A DNA stretch of 64,000 bases, taken from Euglena gracilis. Lineage: Eukaryota > Euglenida > Euglenophyceae > Euglenales. Positions 42,000-52,266 of this stretch are shown piece by piece; position 1 is the stretch's first letter; the number at the start of each line of letters is the position of its first letter. The notes below the pieces were generated by a model. The model had not been told where the DNA came from. It did not search any database and was given only the letters and a program-made list of their open reading frames with translations. Position numbers and translations under genes: made by a program. The stretch is from assembly GCA_039621445.1 (NCBI GenBank), contig CP154954.1, positions 76,704,073 through 76,768,072 of the forward strand, written 5' to 3'.

Positions 42000-42223
42000 T
42001 AGTTAAAGGCTGCCGGGTAGAGTTATTGGGTCTGCAGGTAAGGGCCAGGGTCAGGGTTAGGGTTTGGGTTGGGTTGGGTCGGACAGGTTTGGGCATGTTC
42101 CACCCAAAATTAATTAAAAGTGCCCAGGTTCCTCTTCTGGAACTTTATCGTCCTTTAGACTTATGTTGGAAAGTATTTTGTGCTTCGTTCACAGCCTTGA
42201 AGCTTTTGGAACTCTCCAATTAG
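42000..42223 (+). CDS. Two-exon 3' end, hypothetical protein
   Basis: A 38-base exon 42000-42037 (VKGCRVELLGLQ) lies between GGGGTGCAG and a consensus CTGCAG|GTAAGG. A 90-base intron containing degenerate TTAGGG-like repeats joins in phase 0 to 42128-42223, VPLLELYRPLDLCWKVFCAS, FTALKLLELSN, TAG. Leu-rich and hydrophobic. No family recognised. Confidence 0.45.
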
Positions 42224-42370
42224 TTGTTGTCGATTTAGTTACGAGCCAGTTTTCCTTTCTTTCTTGTGCCCAAGTTTTTGCATGCTTGCATTTTTAAAGA
42301 AGCTTCCCAAATTTCTTGGGCCATTTCAAGAATTTTGCCCAATTATTTAAACATCAAGTTTAACCTATAC

Positions 42371-42632
42371 CTAATCCTGCTTTGAATGGGCAAATCAATC
42401 GCGGGATCGGCAGATCGAGGTCGTTGCTTGGGCAAATCTGGATGAGCTGTGCACAGTCAGGTGAAATTTGGATTGGTGCCCTTGAAACTGTTTGTCTGAT
42501 GTTTGCCAAAGTTGTGAGCTCCTTCGCACGCACACCCACTGTCATGCTGTGTGTGTCGGAGGGGCAAAATCCTGGAGCTGAGGGAGGCACCATCCTCTCC
42601 ATTTGGTCTGACTGGTTGTGGGTTGTGTCCAT
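42371..42632 (-). CDS. First-exon candidate, hypothetical protein
   Basis: Starts at an ATG at 42632: MDTTHNQSDQMERMVPPSAP, GFCPSDTHSMTVGVRAKELT, TLANIRQTVSRAPIQISPDC, AQLIQICPSNDLDLPIPRLI, CPFKAGL, then donor TTAG|GTATAG. N-terminus polar, no signal peptide. A plus-strand frame of similar length overlaps; the minus reading is preferred because of its start and donor. Confidence 0.45.
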
Positions 42633-42990
42633 CCCACCAGACGCTCACTCCCCCTCGCGCTCGTTCACACACGCGTATACTTACCCACACGTGCTCTCTT
42701 GCTCTCTCGCACGCTCCTCACCGCATATGCACTGCACAAAAACAAAGCATCACAAAGAAGACTATGTACTACTGCACATGCCCTCACACTGTTTCCCCTC
42801 CTTCGTTGCATCAAGTCATTCCTCATCGCACAGATAGCGGCACTCTGGATTCATTTGGCTCCAAAGCCAAATAAATCCAGAGAGCCCCCATCTGTATTTT
42901 TTGCAGTGATTGTATTTGCACAAATCCTATTTGCAATTACCCCCCCCCTTTACACCCTCGGCACACCATGTCGTGAAATCGAATCGACAT

Positions 42991-43432
42991 CAGAGTCTTG
43001 GAGTTTGCCCAGAGAAATGTCAGAAATGTGAGGAAATTGGAGGTTTTGGCTTTCATTTTGGAATTCCAAAATCGTATTTTGACCTGAATATTATAGGGAA
43101 CCTCAAAGCTGGGCCACTCAGGGTGGGGACCATTATTGTTGTGGGTTGCTTTGTTGATGCTTTCTCTTGGGGCTTTTCAAACTTCCTGCTGTTCCCTTCC
43201 ACACGCCGACACATGCATCATTTCGATGTGATTCCGTGTGATGTGGGTGATAGTTTCAATGTATTGTGCGATAGTTTCCGCTCTTGCTGACCTGTCTCCT
43301 TCTCAAGGCAATTCCCTGGGCGTACACGGATGGGAAATATTTCAGCCTAATCCTATTGATGCAAAAATGAAAAAAAGAGAGAATTGGGTGATCAGAATCC
43401 GGAAAGCAATACCCCCCTTTTTCCCCTTTTGA
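42991..43432 (+). CDS. Two-exon 3' part, hypothetical protein with CxxxCxxC
   Basis: Exon 42991-43246 after CGAATCGACATCAG: SLGVCPEKCQKCEEIGGFGF, HFGIPKSYFDLNIIGNLKAG, PLRVGTIIVVGCFVDAFSWG, FSNFLLFPSTRRHMHHFDVI. A 61-base intron (donor G|GTGATA, acceptor ACCTGTCTCCTTCTCAAG) joins in phase 1 to 43308-43432, NSLGVHGWEIFQPNPIDAKM, KKRENWVIRIRKAIPPFFPF, TGA. CPEKCQKC could bind metal; a hydrophobic stretch (TIIVVGCFVDAF) follows. No family recognised. Confidence 0.55.
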
Positions 43433-43659
43433 GAAAAATCTATTTTCAAAGAGAAAAATTTGAAATTTTGAAGGAAGCTTTGGCCTCATTTTTTTTTGGA
43501 ATAAAGCGTTTTTGAGACAGTGGGTATTGAGGTGATAGTTTGGCCATCCTGAAGAGGGGTGTTACTTTTTCTGAAGTTGGGTGTTATTTTGAAGTTGGTT
43601 AGAATTGAGATTTTTGACTAAGCGTGCCTTTTCAGGTGATTTCAGAACCACAATACCCA

Positions 43660-44260
43660 GGCTTCTTTTTCAGGAAGTGCATCCCCCCCAGTGGTGCTCT
43701 TGGCAGGCAGGGGGGGCACTTTCCACCCGTGGGTGGTGCTATAGCACACCCCCAGTGCTGAAGGAGCAGGGGGCCCGAAAATGGACATTTTCAAAGAAAA
43801 TTTGCCTCAGTCGGCAGGCACCAAGGTCCAAACCCCCCCGGGGGGGGGGGGGCTGCTATGGGCAGGCTCTCGGGGTTGGTCACAAAGGAGCCTGAACACG
43901 CCGTTTCTGGATTTTCTATGGTATTCTGGAATTTTCAGATTGGCACCCCCCCCCCCCGAAGGATTTGCCAAACAGGAAACCATACCCCCCAATATTCCCC
44001 CGATTTTTGCATTTGGGCAGGATTTTAAGGCTCTCAGGGGGTTTTTATATTTCGGGGTTGCATTCCTGTGGGGAAATCAAGCTTCTCTCACCAAGCATAC
44101 CTGTTTCCCATCACACATCACACACTTTGCCCTCATTTTGCCCCAAAATCACCACTTTTCAGCAAGATTCCAGCTGGTGACCTTGGGGGGGGGGGCAAAG
44201 CGATCAAATTCATATGTACAAAATGACAAAATTTGATTTGGAATGATCCCCATCTCGCCC
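43660..44260. other. No gene called; G/C-run repeat content
   Basis: C/G runs at 43680, 43835, 43945 and 44186, with CCCCCAGTG, GGGGGGCACTTTCCACC and related words. Open plus-strand frames exist but lack splice support. Confidence 0.3.
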
Positions 44261-44420
44261 TGCCGGCGCTGGCCGGTTTTTAAATTTTCCCCATCTCGCC
44301 CGTTGGCGGCGGGTGGGGCTGGGGTTACATTTGGTCGCCATATCAAATTTTGTCGCCAAATCAAGACAAATATATGCAGGGGTCTGTATTTTTTGGGGTG
44401 TGTATTTGGGGGTTGACAGA

Positions 44421-44594
<174 letters not shown>

Positions 44595-44800
44595 AGTAGA
44601 CAAATAGAAAAATAGTGGTCCCACAAGCTAACAAGCTGCAGCCAGTGCTTGCTTGGGTTGCAGCTGCATTCAATTAGGGAAGGTATTGAAATATTTTCTT
44701 TGTATGTTGTGTTGCCAGTACCATTATTTGGAAGAATGGTCTCACAATGCCTTTTTGACCCTGCATTCTTTTGGGTGCAATTTTACTGCTTTGGAGCCAG

Positions 44801-45754
44801 TTTTGCTGCTTTGAGAATGACTGGCGAAGTTGGGCTACGCCCACCAACAGCCGGCTGACCTGCTTCTCTTCACCCCCCATCCACCATCTCCAGCGGAACT
44901 TCTGCTTGCGTAAGCTCATCGTCGTTCTGCAGGGCTGTGTATCACCCGCTGTCACTTTCTGGATTTGTTTGTACAGAAGCAGGTGCGGTATGATGCAGAA
45001 GTGATGTGGTCAATGGCGTTGGCACCATGGCGTTGCTTAAAAAATTATAATATTATTATAAATATGGCCCCATCCCCTGGGGGATCCAGCCAGCCAGCAG
45101 CCTTTTTCCAGCCCAACCCTCCTCCATCAACGAGTTATTTTGCAGCCGCCTGAAGGGTCTGGATGGTCACGGATTTCTCGCTTTCAGGGTGTAAAAAATG
45201 GGCAAAAAAATGGGAAATAGGCCGGATTAGGGCTTGCCAAGGAAAATTTTTGGTTCAAATTTTTTTTTGCATAATTGGCAGTTTTTTGGGCGCATTTTTT
45301 GCAGTTTTAGTTGTTTTTTTTGGCGGCCGGTTTGACCCTGAGTCTGGCCTAGTTCCACGCCCGGGACCCCATGGGGGGGGGGGTTCAGCCAGCAGAGATT
45401 TTTTCCAGTCAGTTCCAGTCTCCGAGCTGGACCCCGGGGCAGGGGGGGGGGTCCTCAAGCAAAGCCCTGGTTGGTGTCATTTATTGCCCCTTTGTACTGG
45501 GGTGGACTTGCCTTGTTCTATCCTGAGAGATTACTGGTTTTTAACCAAATTTTTTGCTGAACAGTTATTTTGGTTCAAAAGGAATTATTCTGTTTTCAAC
45601 CAATTCCATTTTTCTGCAGTCACCATCCGGGTGGGTTCTGGCCTTTGGTTTGCACTTCTTTTCTGAAACAAGAACCCTCTTCCCAAAAACCCACCCAACA
45701 ACCAATGCGTTGCTAAATCTTGTTGGATCCATGGTCCAACCCCTTAACAAATAG
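44801..45754 (+). CDS. Hypothetical gene containing an F1 MITE
   Basis: 44801-45004 after TTGGAGCCAG: FCCFENDWRSWATPTNSRLT, CFSSPPIHHLQRNFCLR (possible donor GTAAGC at 44910). A second stretch, KQVRYDAEVMWSMA (44980-45017), runs up to GC|GTTGGCAC, and the MITE starts 8 bases later. After the MITE, with the element and one target copy removed, the same frame continues LVSFIAPLYWGGLALFYPER then LLVFNQIFC. A further exon after CCATTTTTCTGCAG (45621) reads SPSGWVLAFGLHFFSETRTL, FPKTHPTTNALLNLVGSMVQ, PLNK, TAG at 45754. Exact exon borders are not settled because other frames are also open. Hydrophobic; perhaps membrane-bound. No family recognised. Confidence 0.45.
45026..45469. mobile_element. hAT-type MITE, 444 bp (family F1, copy b)
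   Basis: Ends CATGGCGTTGCTTAA and, inverted, CAGGGCTTTGCTTGA (12 of 15 match). Flanks GTTGGCAC (45018-45025) and GTTGGTGT (45470-45477) agree at 6 of 8. The interior has CCAGCCAGCAGCCTTTTTCC, AAAATGGGC repeats and C/G runs, shared with 25255-25665. Older than copy a by its mismatches. Its left duplication begins with GT immediately after open coding sequence. Confidence 0.7.
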
Positions 45755-45759
45755 CGGCT

Positions 45760-46300
45760 CTTTCGGAAGTTATTCCAAGGCTGCTGTGTGTTTGACAGGC
45801 CAGTCATATTTCTGGCTGGATCTGAAGGACAGCACCCAGGAATTGCTTTTGTTCCCCTGGGGTCTGGCCGGGCGGAAAAAAATGCTCGGTGGAAACAGTT
45901 GTTGGGTGGACCCCTGGTCAGTTTGTTGGTATCACATTGACGCCAGTACCAGGCTTCCCCACCCACCCAGCCCAGCAAACCATAATCAAAAATTATTGGG
46001 GGGGAGTTTAGCAGTTTGGGGGGTAAGTGTGAGGTGAAAATGGGAGCGTGGGGGGCAAGTGTGGGGTGACGGGGGGTGATAGTGTGGGTGGTTTTTTTGC
46101 CCTCCATTTTTTTTATTTTTGCTTTTTTTTGAATTTTTTTTTCTGAGACCGAATTTTTGTGATATTTTCATATGATTTCTTTGAATTTGGAGCCATTTTT
46201 GCTTTTTAGGCAATTTTTTGCATTTGTTGATTTTTCGCATTTTTTCCGAGGCTCGGCTGGCGCATTCCACCTCTCCTGGCGTTTGGGTGTCAGTGTTGCG
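45760..46300. other. No gene called
   Basis: Plus and minus frames are both open through 45780-46030 (for example QLFLFPWGLAGRK-like plus, and TKLTRGPPNNCFHRAFF on the minus) without clear splice sites. 46030-46250 is T-run-rich and looks intronic. Confidence 0.3.
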
Positions 46301-46318
46301 CTCGTTTTTTTTCTTCAG

Positions 46319-46940
46319 TCATGTCTCAAAATTTCTCCTTTGTGGGCGCTTCTGTGCGCATGCCACCTTCGGCCAATTGCCGCCACTTCATTATTTGTGT
46401 TCCACAGGTAAGGGATTTGTTAATTTGTTCCTGGGTCCCCCCCCCCCCCCGACGAGGCCGAAGGCCGAGTAAGTCAAACAATGACTCTTCAACGTTTTGC
46501 TATATGGAGGAATTTCAGTTCCTCCATGTGAACTGAAACGTTCACATGTTGAGCTGATTTGTGCAACTGAACAAAGGGGGTGTTGTTCCGGGCCAAAGTG
46601 CGTGGGGGGGGTGGGGGCCAGTTGAGGAGAGAGTGGGGTGACGGTGGGGGGGGGTGGGATACCCCAGCAGTGTGGGGTATTGTGGGGGCTCTACTTTAAG
46701 TTATCTCTTGTTTGGGTCTGGGTAAAAGTGCCCCCTGGGGGTCACAAAGGGAATCTATGGACCGCACCAGCACAGCCTTGCAGCCACGCACGTACTATCA
46801 GCGAAGACAATTGGCGTTCTGGTGCTCTGTCAGCACCACACAGAGAGTTTTTCGAGTTCTGTTTGGCGAAAAGTTCCTTCTCATTGCGTGCCGAGTTCCC
46901 AAAAAAGCAACCCAGTCAGACGCACGGAGGGCATGAAACA
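46319..46940 (+). CDS. Hypothetical gene, internal exon plus 3' exon candidate
   Basis: Exon 46319-46407 has one of the best site pairs in the window: acceptor CTCGTTTTTTTTCTTCAG and donor CCACAG|GTAAGG, enclosing MSQNFSFVGASVRMPPSANC, RHFIICVPQ. The next candidate is about 46745-46940, open in three frames. The frame with stop at 46936 reads DRTSTALQPRTYYQRRQLAF, WCSVSTTQRVFRVLFGEKFL, LIACRVPKKATQSD. The intron contains G/C runs and a GACGAGGCCGAAGGCCG word. No family recognised. Confidence 0.45.
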
Positions 46941-47188
46941 GGTTCATTATGGTGGTGAAAAATCACAACTTATTACACCTGAATGAAACACAACAGGTAA
47001 TCCACCCAAAATGTGCATTGGCACAGGGGAGGGAGGTGTTAACGACATGGTTAACCTTGGACAGGGGGAAAGGACCCACCCCAAACCATGTGGGTATGGC
47101 ATTCCCTCCGAGGTACTTTGCTTCTCTTCCTTAGGAACACGCCCAATGTGTTCGCCTGTGACCCCCTTGACCCCCCTGAATTGCTGCA

Positions 47189-47596
47189 TTGCTGGCTGAA
47201 TGCGGGCTGAATTGCATTGCTGCATTCAGCCCTCAAATCAAGTGCATGTTTGCACAAATTCTATGTGGAATGCTTTCAATTCCGGTCAATCTGTGTTGTT
47301 GGCTGACTCCTTCAGTTTATCACTGGAGATTGATGCTTTCGCATCTTAGGCACATGCGCGCTTATCGCGATATTGATTGCGGCACTCCGACGCATTTGAT
47401 AAATTTTGGGGTGACACCATTTGTGGAAGACTGCTGTGGACAGGGGGGAACGATGTTCCAGCACCCCTCATTTGCCTGGATCGGACCCTGCCCAGACCTC
47501 AAACCTGCTCGTGGGTGTTCTGCTTTCCATTCCCGAGTGCAAAATTTTCGGCCCAGCGGGCCAAAAATTGATCATCTTGGCCGCGCCATTGTTTAG
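47189..47596 (+). CDS. Candidate coding stretch, 135 codons
   Basis: Continuous plus frame with KCMFAQILCGMLSIPVNLCC, WRLMLSHLRHMRAYRDIDCG, TPTHLINFGVTPFVEDCCG and PARGCSAFHSRVQNFRPSGP, stop at 47596. A second frame (SDAFDKFWGDTICGRLLWTG, PAPLICLDRTLPRPQTCSW) is equally open. Probably exonic, but frame and borders are undecided. Confidence 0.3.
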   Translation: MLAECGLNCIAAFSPQIKCMFAQILCGMLSIPVNLCCWLTPSVYHWRLMLSHLRHMRAYRDIDCGTPTHLINFGVTPFVEDCCGQGGTMFQHPSFAWIGPCPDLKPARGCSAFHSRVQNFRPSGPKIDHLGRAIV

Positions 47597-48017
47597 GTGG
47601 AGATGTGGTGTGGAGAGATGTAGATCGGAGAGAGGTCCAGACTGGGGAGGGTTCGACCCATCCCCCCCACTTGTTGAACCCTGCCCCAGTTTTGCTTCAG
47701 ATAAATTCTCTGGCCCCTTCCCAATGGGTTCTCCCCATGCTATACTGTCATTTGAAGGTCTCGGATTGGCGGAGTATGTCTGGGGCCCTGGGTTCCCTTT
47801 GGGACTTCCTCTCCCCCCATCGAGTTCGCCCCAGTATGTGTGCTCAACATGTTCACGAGAACAAAGTTAGTTAAGTCTTTGGTCCAAACAACGTTGCCAC
47901 AAATATGTTGTTGATGGCTACAATGTGCTGTAAATCAGTTCGGAAGGGGGGGTGCAAACACGGTTGTTTTGCGCTTTGATGATATCAATTCTGACAGAAA
48001 TCCACATTGGGGACTAG

Positions 48018-48392
48018 GATATCCTCTGGGATCAAGCCTTTGCACAGCTTGCGCTCTTTGACTTTCTGACCAATGAATTGCACGCTTTGGCTCCGTCAAT
48101 CCTGAAATTGCATTGAACCCTGTGAAACCCGGGGACCCTGAAATTACAGAAAGTTATGTATTTTTGATTTTTTTTTGTAATGCTAATGCACATACATAAA
48201 TGTACATACATGCACTTTCCTGCCCTTTATGTTTTTCCAAATGGCGGTTTGCTTGTGGTGTTTTTTTTGGCATTTTTTTCCAGCACTTCTATGAAGCAGA
48301 CAATGCCTTGGGAAAATTATCTTCAGAATTTGCTGGTTCTGCACAATAGCCGTTTAGAGAAATTGTGTAATCAGGAATGGACACAACAGTGA
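48018..48392 (+). CDS. Two candidate exons, hypothetical protein(s)
   Basis: 48018-48116 after TTGGGGACTAG: DILWDQAFAQLALFDFLTNE, LHALAPSILKLH, TGA. 48284-48392 after a strong acceptor (GTTTTTTTTGGCATTTTTTTCCAG): TSMKQTMPWENYLQNLLVLH, NSRLEKLCNQEWTQQ, TGA; alternatively HFYEADNALGKLSSEFAGSA with an earlier stop. The first ends in a stop, so the two are alternative 3' ends or separate genes. Both are helical and polar. Confidence 0.38.
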
Positions 48393-48399
48393 AGGAAAT

Positions 48400-49480
48400 C
48401 ACACAGAACTGAAATGATGATAGCCAATGAAAATCACTGAACAACTGAACAGTTAAAAAAAATTTGTTTTGTGTAAATGATGTGTGTGTGTGTGTTTATA
48501 TGTGTGTATATATACATGTAAATGTACATATGGAACCATCCATTGGGCTACTGGCCTTCGTTTAAGTACCTTCCTCCTGGGGGGGCAGTAGCCAAACGAG
48601 GGGGCCCCTCGCGTTGGTCCTCCGCGTTTGAGAAGTGATTGCTGAGGCGAGGGCGGGGCGGTGTGGGAAGGCCAGGGGTGAGCACTCACCCCCCCATGGC
48701 CCCCCCGACTTAGGAGGGGGGCGTCAAGACCCCCCTCCCCCGCAATCCACCATGACATTTGCAAGGTAAAACTCCGTCACCACCAAGGACGCCAGAGAAA
48801 TTGCCTCTGACCCCACATTGGGTCGAAAGCGAACTCATCCAGGGGGTTCCTTTGCGACTGGGGGGGGAGACAGCAAAATGGACTGTTCAAATGGACTGCT
48901 CAAATTTGGTTTAAAAAATACGTATTTCTACAATCTTTGCAGTTTGCACCAAGCACCCGGTTCCAGCCCGGGTTGGATCGGGCCGGACTGGAAACAGTTC
49001 CAGCCAGGGAACCATTTGGGGGGGGGGTCTCAGGGGGCTTTTCCGAACCAGCCCATCCAACTTGCCCTGCACTGCCAATCTGCTTGTGTTTTCACACCAT
49101 CCACGGCAGATGTCCCTGACAAATGTGGTACGGAAGTACTACTCCACATTGAATAGTGGTGAGGGTTTGGGTTAGGGTTAGGGGTCCAATATATAACAGA
49201 ATAAGGTGAGCGTTCGGGAATAGGCCAAAAGTTAGTCTTTCTCAACGACAGTTGTAACCTGCCCGAACCTTGCCCCTAATAATGACAAAAGACCAAAAAA
49301 AATGCCGCCAAAACCCCCATTTAAGAAAGTGTCCAGAAAAAGAAAGTGTACCCCCCATCAAACCACTGGGGAGGCAGCAGCTAGATGCTGCCCCCTCCCA
49401 CCCCATGTACATGCACATGCACATGCGTTCCATGCGGTTTTGCATGGTATGATATTGCGTTTCTGGGAGGATTTTCTTTC
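48400..49480. other. Mostly non-coding; repeats and a GTGTGT tract
   Basis: 48478-48520 is a short GT/TATA tract. 48590-48730 and 48955-49035 are G/C-run repeats (CCGGTTCCAGCCCGGG and CCAGCCAGGGAACC inverted words). 49150-49190 has GGGTTTGGGTTAGGGTTAGG. Open minus-strand frames near 49242-49580 lack splice support. Confidence 0.35.
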
Positions 49481-49484
49481 CCAG

Positions 49485-49590
49485 TGCTCCGACGGAAATG
49501 CCCACCCAATCAAATCTCCTGACCACCTGTGCCCTATGCCCAGAATTAACCGTCCAGCACTCAGTTAGCCACTCAATCACTTTTGTCTGA
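49485..49590 (+). CDS. Terminal exon candidate, hypothetical protein
   Basis: Acceptor GGGAGGATTTTCTTTCCCAG precedes APTEMPTQSNLLTTCALCPE, LTVQHSVSHSITFV and TGA. An alternative frame (CSDGNAHPIKSPDHLCPMPR) stops slightly earlier. The acceptor is strong; the frame is not certain. Confidence 0.38.
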
Positions 49591-49989
49591 CACTTTTGAG
49601 GTGTCAGACATTGTGGACAGAAATGATTAGTCAGGACTTTTTTGAAATCGATATTTGGGTTTTTTTTTCACTCTCTGGACAAGGGGAATGTAATTGACCC
49701 AATTAGAACAAACAATCAAAAAATTTTCATGAACCTGAGAAATGTCAGGTGAAAATGCAAGGTGCAAGTGTAAGTTTAGCAGATAGGAGACACAGGAAGT
49801 GCGAGCAACGCTGGTAGGTTGCTGTCAGAGATTTCCTCTGTTTTGTGCCACAAAACGTCACCAACTTTCCCAAAATACCATGAAAAAGCACACGTCAGGT
49901 TTTTTTGGACAATGGTTTTTATTTTGTAGTTGAAGCTTTCAAGGCTTGGACAGCTGCATTTTATTTACTTCCATCGTTTTTATCTTTTT

Positions 49990-50240
49990 TTAGGTGGGTT
50001 TCGTTTCATTCGTTGTAGCTTTGCCATCTTCTGATGCTGGTGTGCAACAACGTATGTGCCAAAAATGACGAAACGGTGCAAATTTGGAAGCGTTAGGGAA
50101 ACGGGCACAAAAAAACCACGAAAATCACAAAACATAACAAATGAGAATTTGCAGGACGGAACAGAAAACCCATGTTTTTCATTATCCCTGTCACCGTTTG
50201 CTTCAAGACCAATTTCCAAATGGGCGCTGCTCCACACGGT
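49990..50240 (-). CDS. Candidate two-exon 3' end, hypothetical protein
   Basis: On the minus strand SAHLEIGLEANGDRDNEKHG (about 50175-50237) ends at a GG|GTTTTC donor. A later acceptor TTGTTGCACACCAG precedes SEDGKATTNETKPT and TAA or, in the phase that fits the donor, IRRWQSYNE and a stop. Charged and polar. A plus-strand frame (KRCKFGSVRETGTKKPRKSQ) overlaps. Confidence 0.3.
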
Positions 50241-50582
50241 CTTTACAAACTGTTAAACGCAGGAGGCTGAGCTCGGGTTCACAGTAAACCCAGAGCGTTT
50301 GGCGCGTGTATGGCGCGCACGCCTTTCTGGCCGAGCCATTTCGGGTGAGCGGGGCCGAAGAGTTATCAGGGATACACCTGGGTTCCCGATTCGTTGCCTT
50401 GCTTTGCAGCTGTTCTTTGAAATTCCTTCCTTTCCGTTCCTTTTTTTTACTTCATTTCTCAAGTCTCTCATTGCTCAAAATCATGCTGTGACACATTTGT
50501 TCTGCGGTTTCGCCCCTTGTGCAATGAAAATACACTCTCATCATACATCACAGCCTCCAGACTGGACTGATAGGGGATGTGA

Positions 50583-50879
50583 GTGTCACTTCACAGAGTG
50601 AAACTTACTCAGTGTGCGATCTGGCTCGCCGTTAATCATTTTGCCGAAGTATCCCCGGCGGTTGTATCGTATCTTTCTGAAATGCCAGGCGTCAGCCCTG
50701 TCAATCCCATTGAACATATTTGTCCCTTTCCCACGCGCGGAAGTTCACACACAGAGGCATCCTCTCGCACGTACTCTCACAGCCCCTGGCTCATTCATTC
50801 ATACACACCAAGATGTCGCTCAAGGCTATCACATCCCTCTCTGCTTACAAACCTTCCGCCCATCAAAATAGTTTCATGA
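50583..50879 (+). CDS. Candidate coding stretch, hypothetical protein
   Basis: The plus frame CAIWLAVNHFAEVSPAVVSY, LSEMPGVSPVNPIEHICPFP ... LLTNLPPIKIVS with stop at 50879. A second plus frame is also open over the same bases. No defining splice site. Confidence 0.28.
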   Translation: MSLHRVKLTQCAIWLAVNHFAEVSPAVVSYLSEMPGVSPVNPIEHICPFPTRGSSHTEASSRTYSHSPWLIHSYTPRCRSRLSHPSLLTNLPPIKIVS

Positions 50880-50931
50880 ATATGTGACTGTGTGGCTTCT
50901 TACTCCCTCAAAGCGGGGACTCTGTATCAAA

Positions 50932-51195
50932 TTAATCCATGAACTGAAAGTCATGTTCTCCAGAGAAATCAAAAAAGTCCAAAGCTTTATTTCCCGCCCA
51001 AGGTTGCACCTCCGAGAGGGACATCTTCCCGGCCAGTCCATCGGATGACGAAGCGGTTTCTGTTTGGCCATGCCAGTGGCTGCGGCCATTCTGTGTTTGT
51101 TGACGCCCGCAGGCTCCAGCGTCGCCTGGCGTGCCAATGCCAGTGTGTGGCGACTTCCAAGCTTTCACTCTGCAAACCTGAGTTTTGCAGGGCAT
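50932..51195 (-). CDS. Hypothetical protein, terminal exon with acidic tail
   Basis: Starts at an ATG at 51195: MPCKTQVCRVKAWKSPHTGI, GTPGDAGACGRQQTQNGRSH, WHGQTETASSSDGLAGKMSL, SEVQPWAGNKALDFFDFSG, EHDFQFMD, TAA. The C-terminal ALDFFDFSGEHDFQF is acidic and aromatic, like a short binding motif, but no family is recognised. A second minus frame and a plus frame (KRGLCIKLIHELKVMFSREI) are open too; the composition of this one is the most protein-like. Confidence 0.42.
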   Translation of the reverse strand: MPCKTQVCRVKAWKSPHTGIGTPGDAGACGRQQTQNGRSHWHGQTETASSSDGLAGKMSLSEVQPWAGNKALDFFDFSGEHDFQFMD

Positions 51196-51929
51196 CTTAA
51201 TTCCTTGTGTGTTTCACCCTACAAACAACGTCAATTGGAACACACCATTCCCCTGGTGGATGTCCCCACTCAGGGATCTTCAATGCAGCCTTCAGGAAAT
51301 GGGCGCGGGAAATATTCGGACGGAATTTCTTTGGGTGTTTTTTCGTTATCATTAGGTCCGGTGGAGTTACAACTGTGGTTGAGAAAGGGATTACGGTCAG
51401 GGTTGGGCCAAAAGTAGGAGGTTCTGCCGAAATACGGCCTATGTTCAGCCCTTTTTTTCCGGCTTGATTTTAGGCCCGACTTGGCCTAAATGGGATTATT
51501 TATAATAATGGTGCCGGATCGCCTTGATTATAACATCCATCCATTTGCAGGTACTTTTTTTTGTCAGGTTTTACATTACTGTAGGGAACAGAAAGCAATG
51601 ATAATGCAAATAAATACGAATGGTCTGCAACCTTCCAATACTGCACTCCTGCCAGGAGCGGGGAACCAAGGAATCCCGGGGGGGGGGAGTCCTCAACATG
51701 CAATGCCATGCAATATCGGTCCGATTTGAGGGTTGGCCAAATTCTCAGTGAACACACAAATGCGCAACACATGATCCCATGTGCTCCTTCAAACCCTGTC
51801 AATGCCAAATTTCCTGCCTTCCCAACGGTTCATCCCCACGCGGCACCTCTCCCTCCATCTGGAGCATGAGTTTGAAAACAATTCTGTTGCAGTGGGCGAG
51901 TGTGAGCAAAGCTCTGTGCAAACTTTTTT

Positions 51930-52223
51930 TTGCACACCTGTGCAGTGCCTCTTAAAAATGCACTGGCGTGCATTATGCTGTCCATGCACATCCCTCCTGT
52001 GAGGCTCTCCTCGTTAAACGGACTAAATTTTGTGACCCCCAATGAAATGTGCACTCCTGGCCTTTTGAGCTCCCCCCCCCCCCGCAACTATGGCCAAAAT
52101 GGGCAAGTTGTAGCTGAATCACTGGCTTGGTCACGATTGCAGCTGCATCACACCTCTCCACACACTGGAGAGGAGCTTTTTCATTCCCACTTCGAGCCAG
52201 ACAAATATAATTCTCATGAGTGA
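51930..52223 (+). CDS. Candidate 3' coding stretch beside the F2 element
   Basis: ALACIMLSMHIPPVRLSSLN, GLNFVTPNEMCTPGLL, then after a C run NYGQNGQVVAESLAWSRLQL, HHTSPHTGEELFHSHFEPDK, YNSHE and TGA, 43 bases before the hAT element at 52267. A minus frame in the same place (MYCLRLTHENYICLARSGNE, KAPLQCVERCDAAAIVTKPV) is also protein-like and could belong to the gene fragment at 54281-54381 across the insertion. Confidence 0.35.
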   Translation: MHTCAVPLKNALACIMLSMHIPPVRLSSLNGLNFVTPNEMCTPGLLSSPPPRNYGQNGQVVAESLAWSRLQLHHTSPHTGEELFHSHFEPDKYNSHE

Positions 52224-52266
52224 GGCGCAAACAGTACATAAACGCCGGAAGGCACTGTGAGCATTA

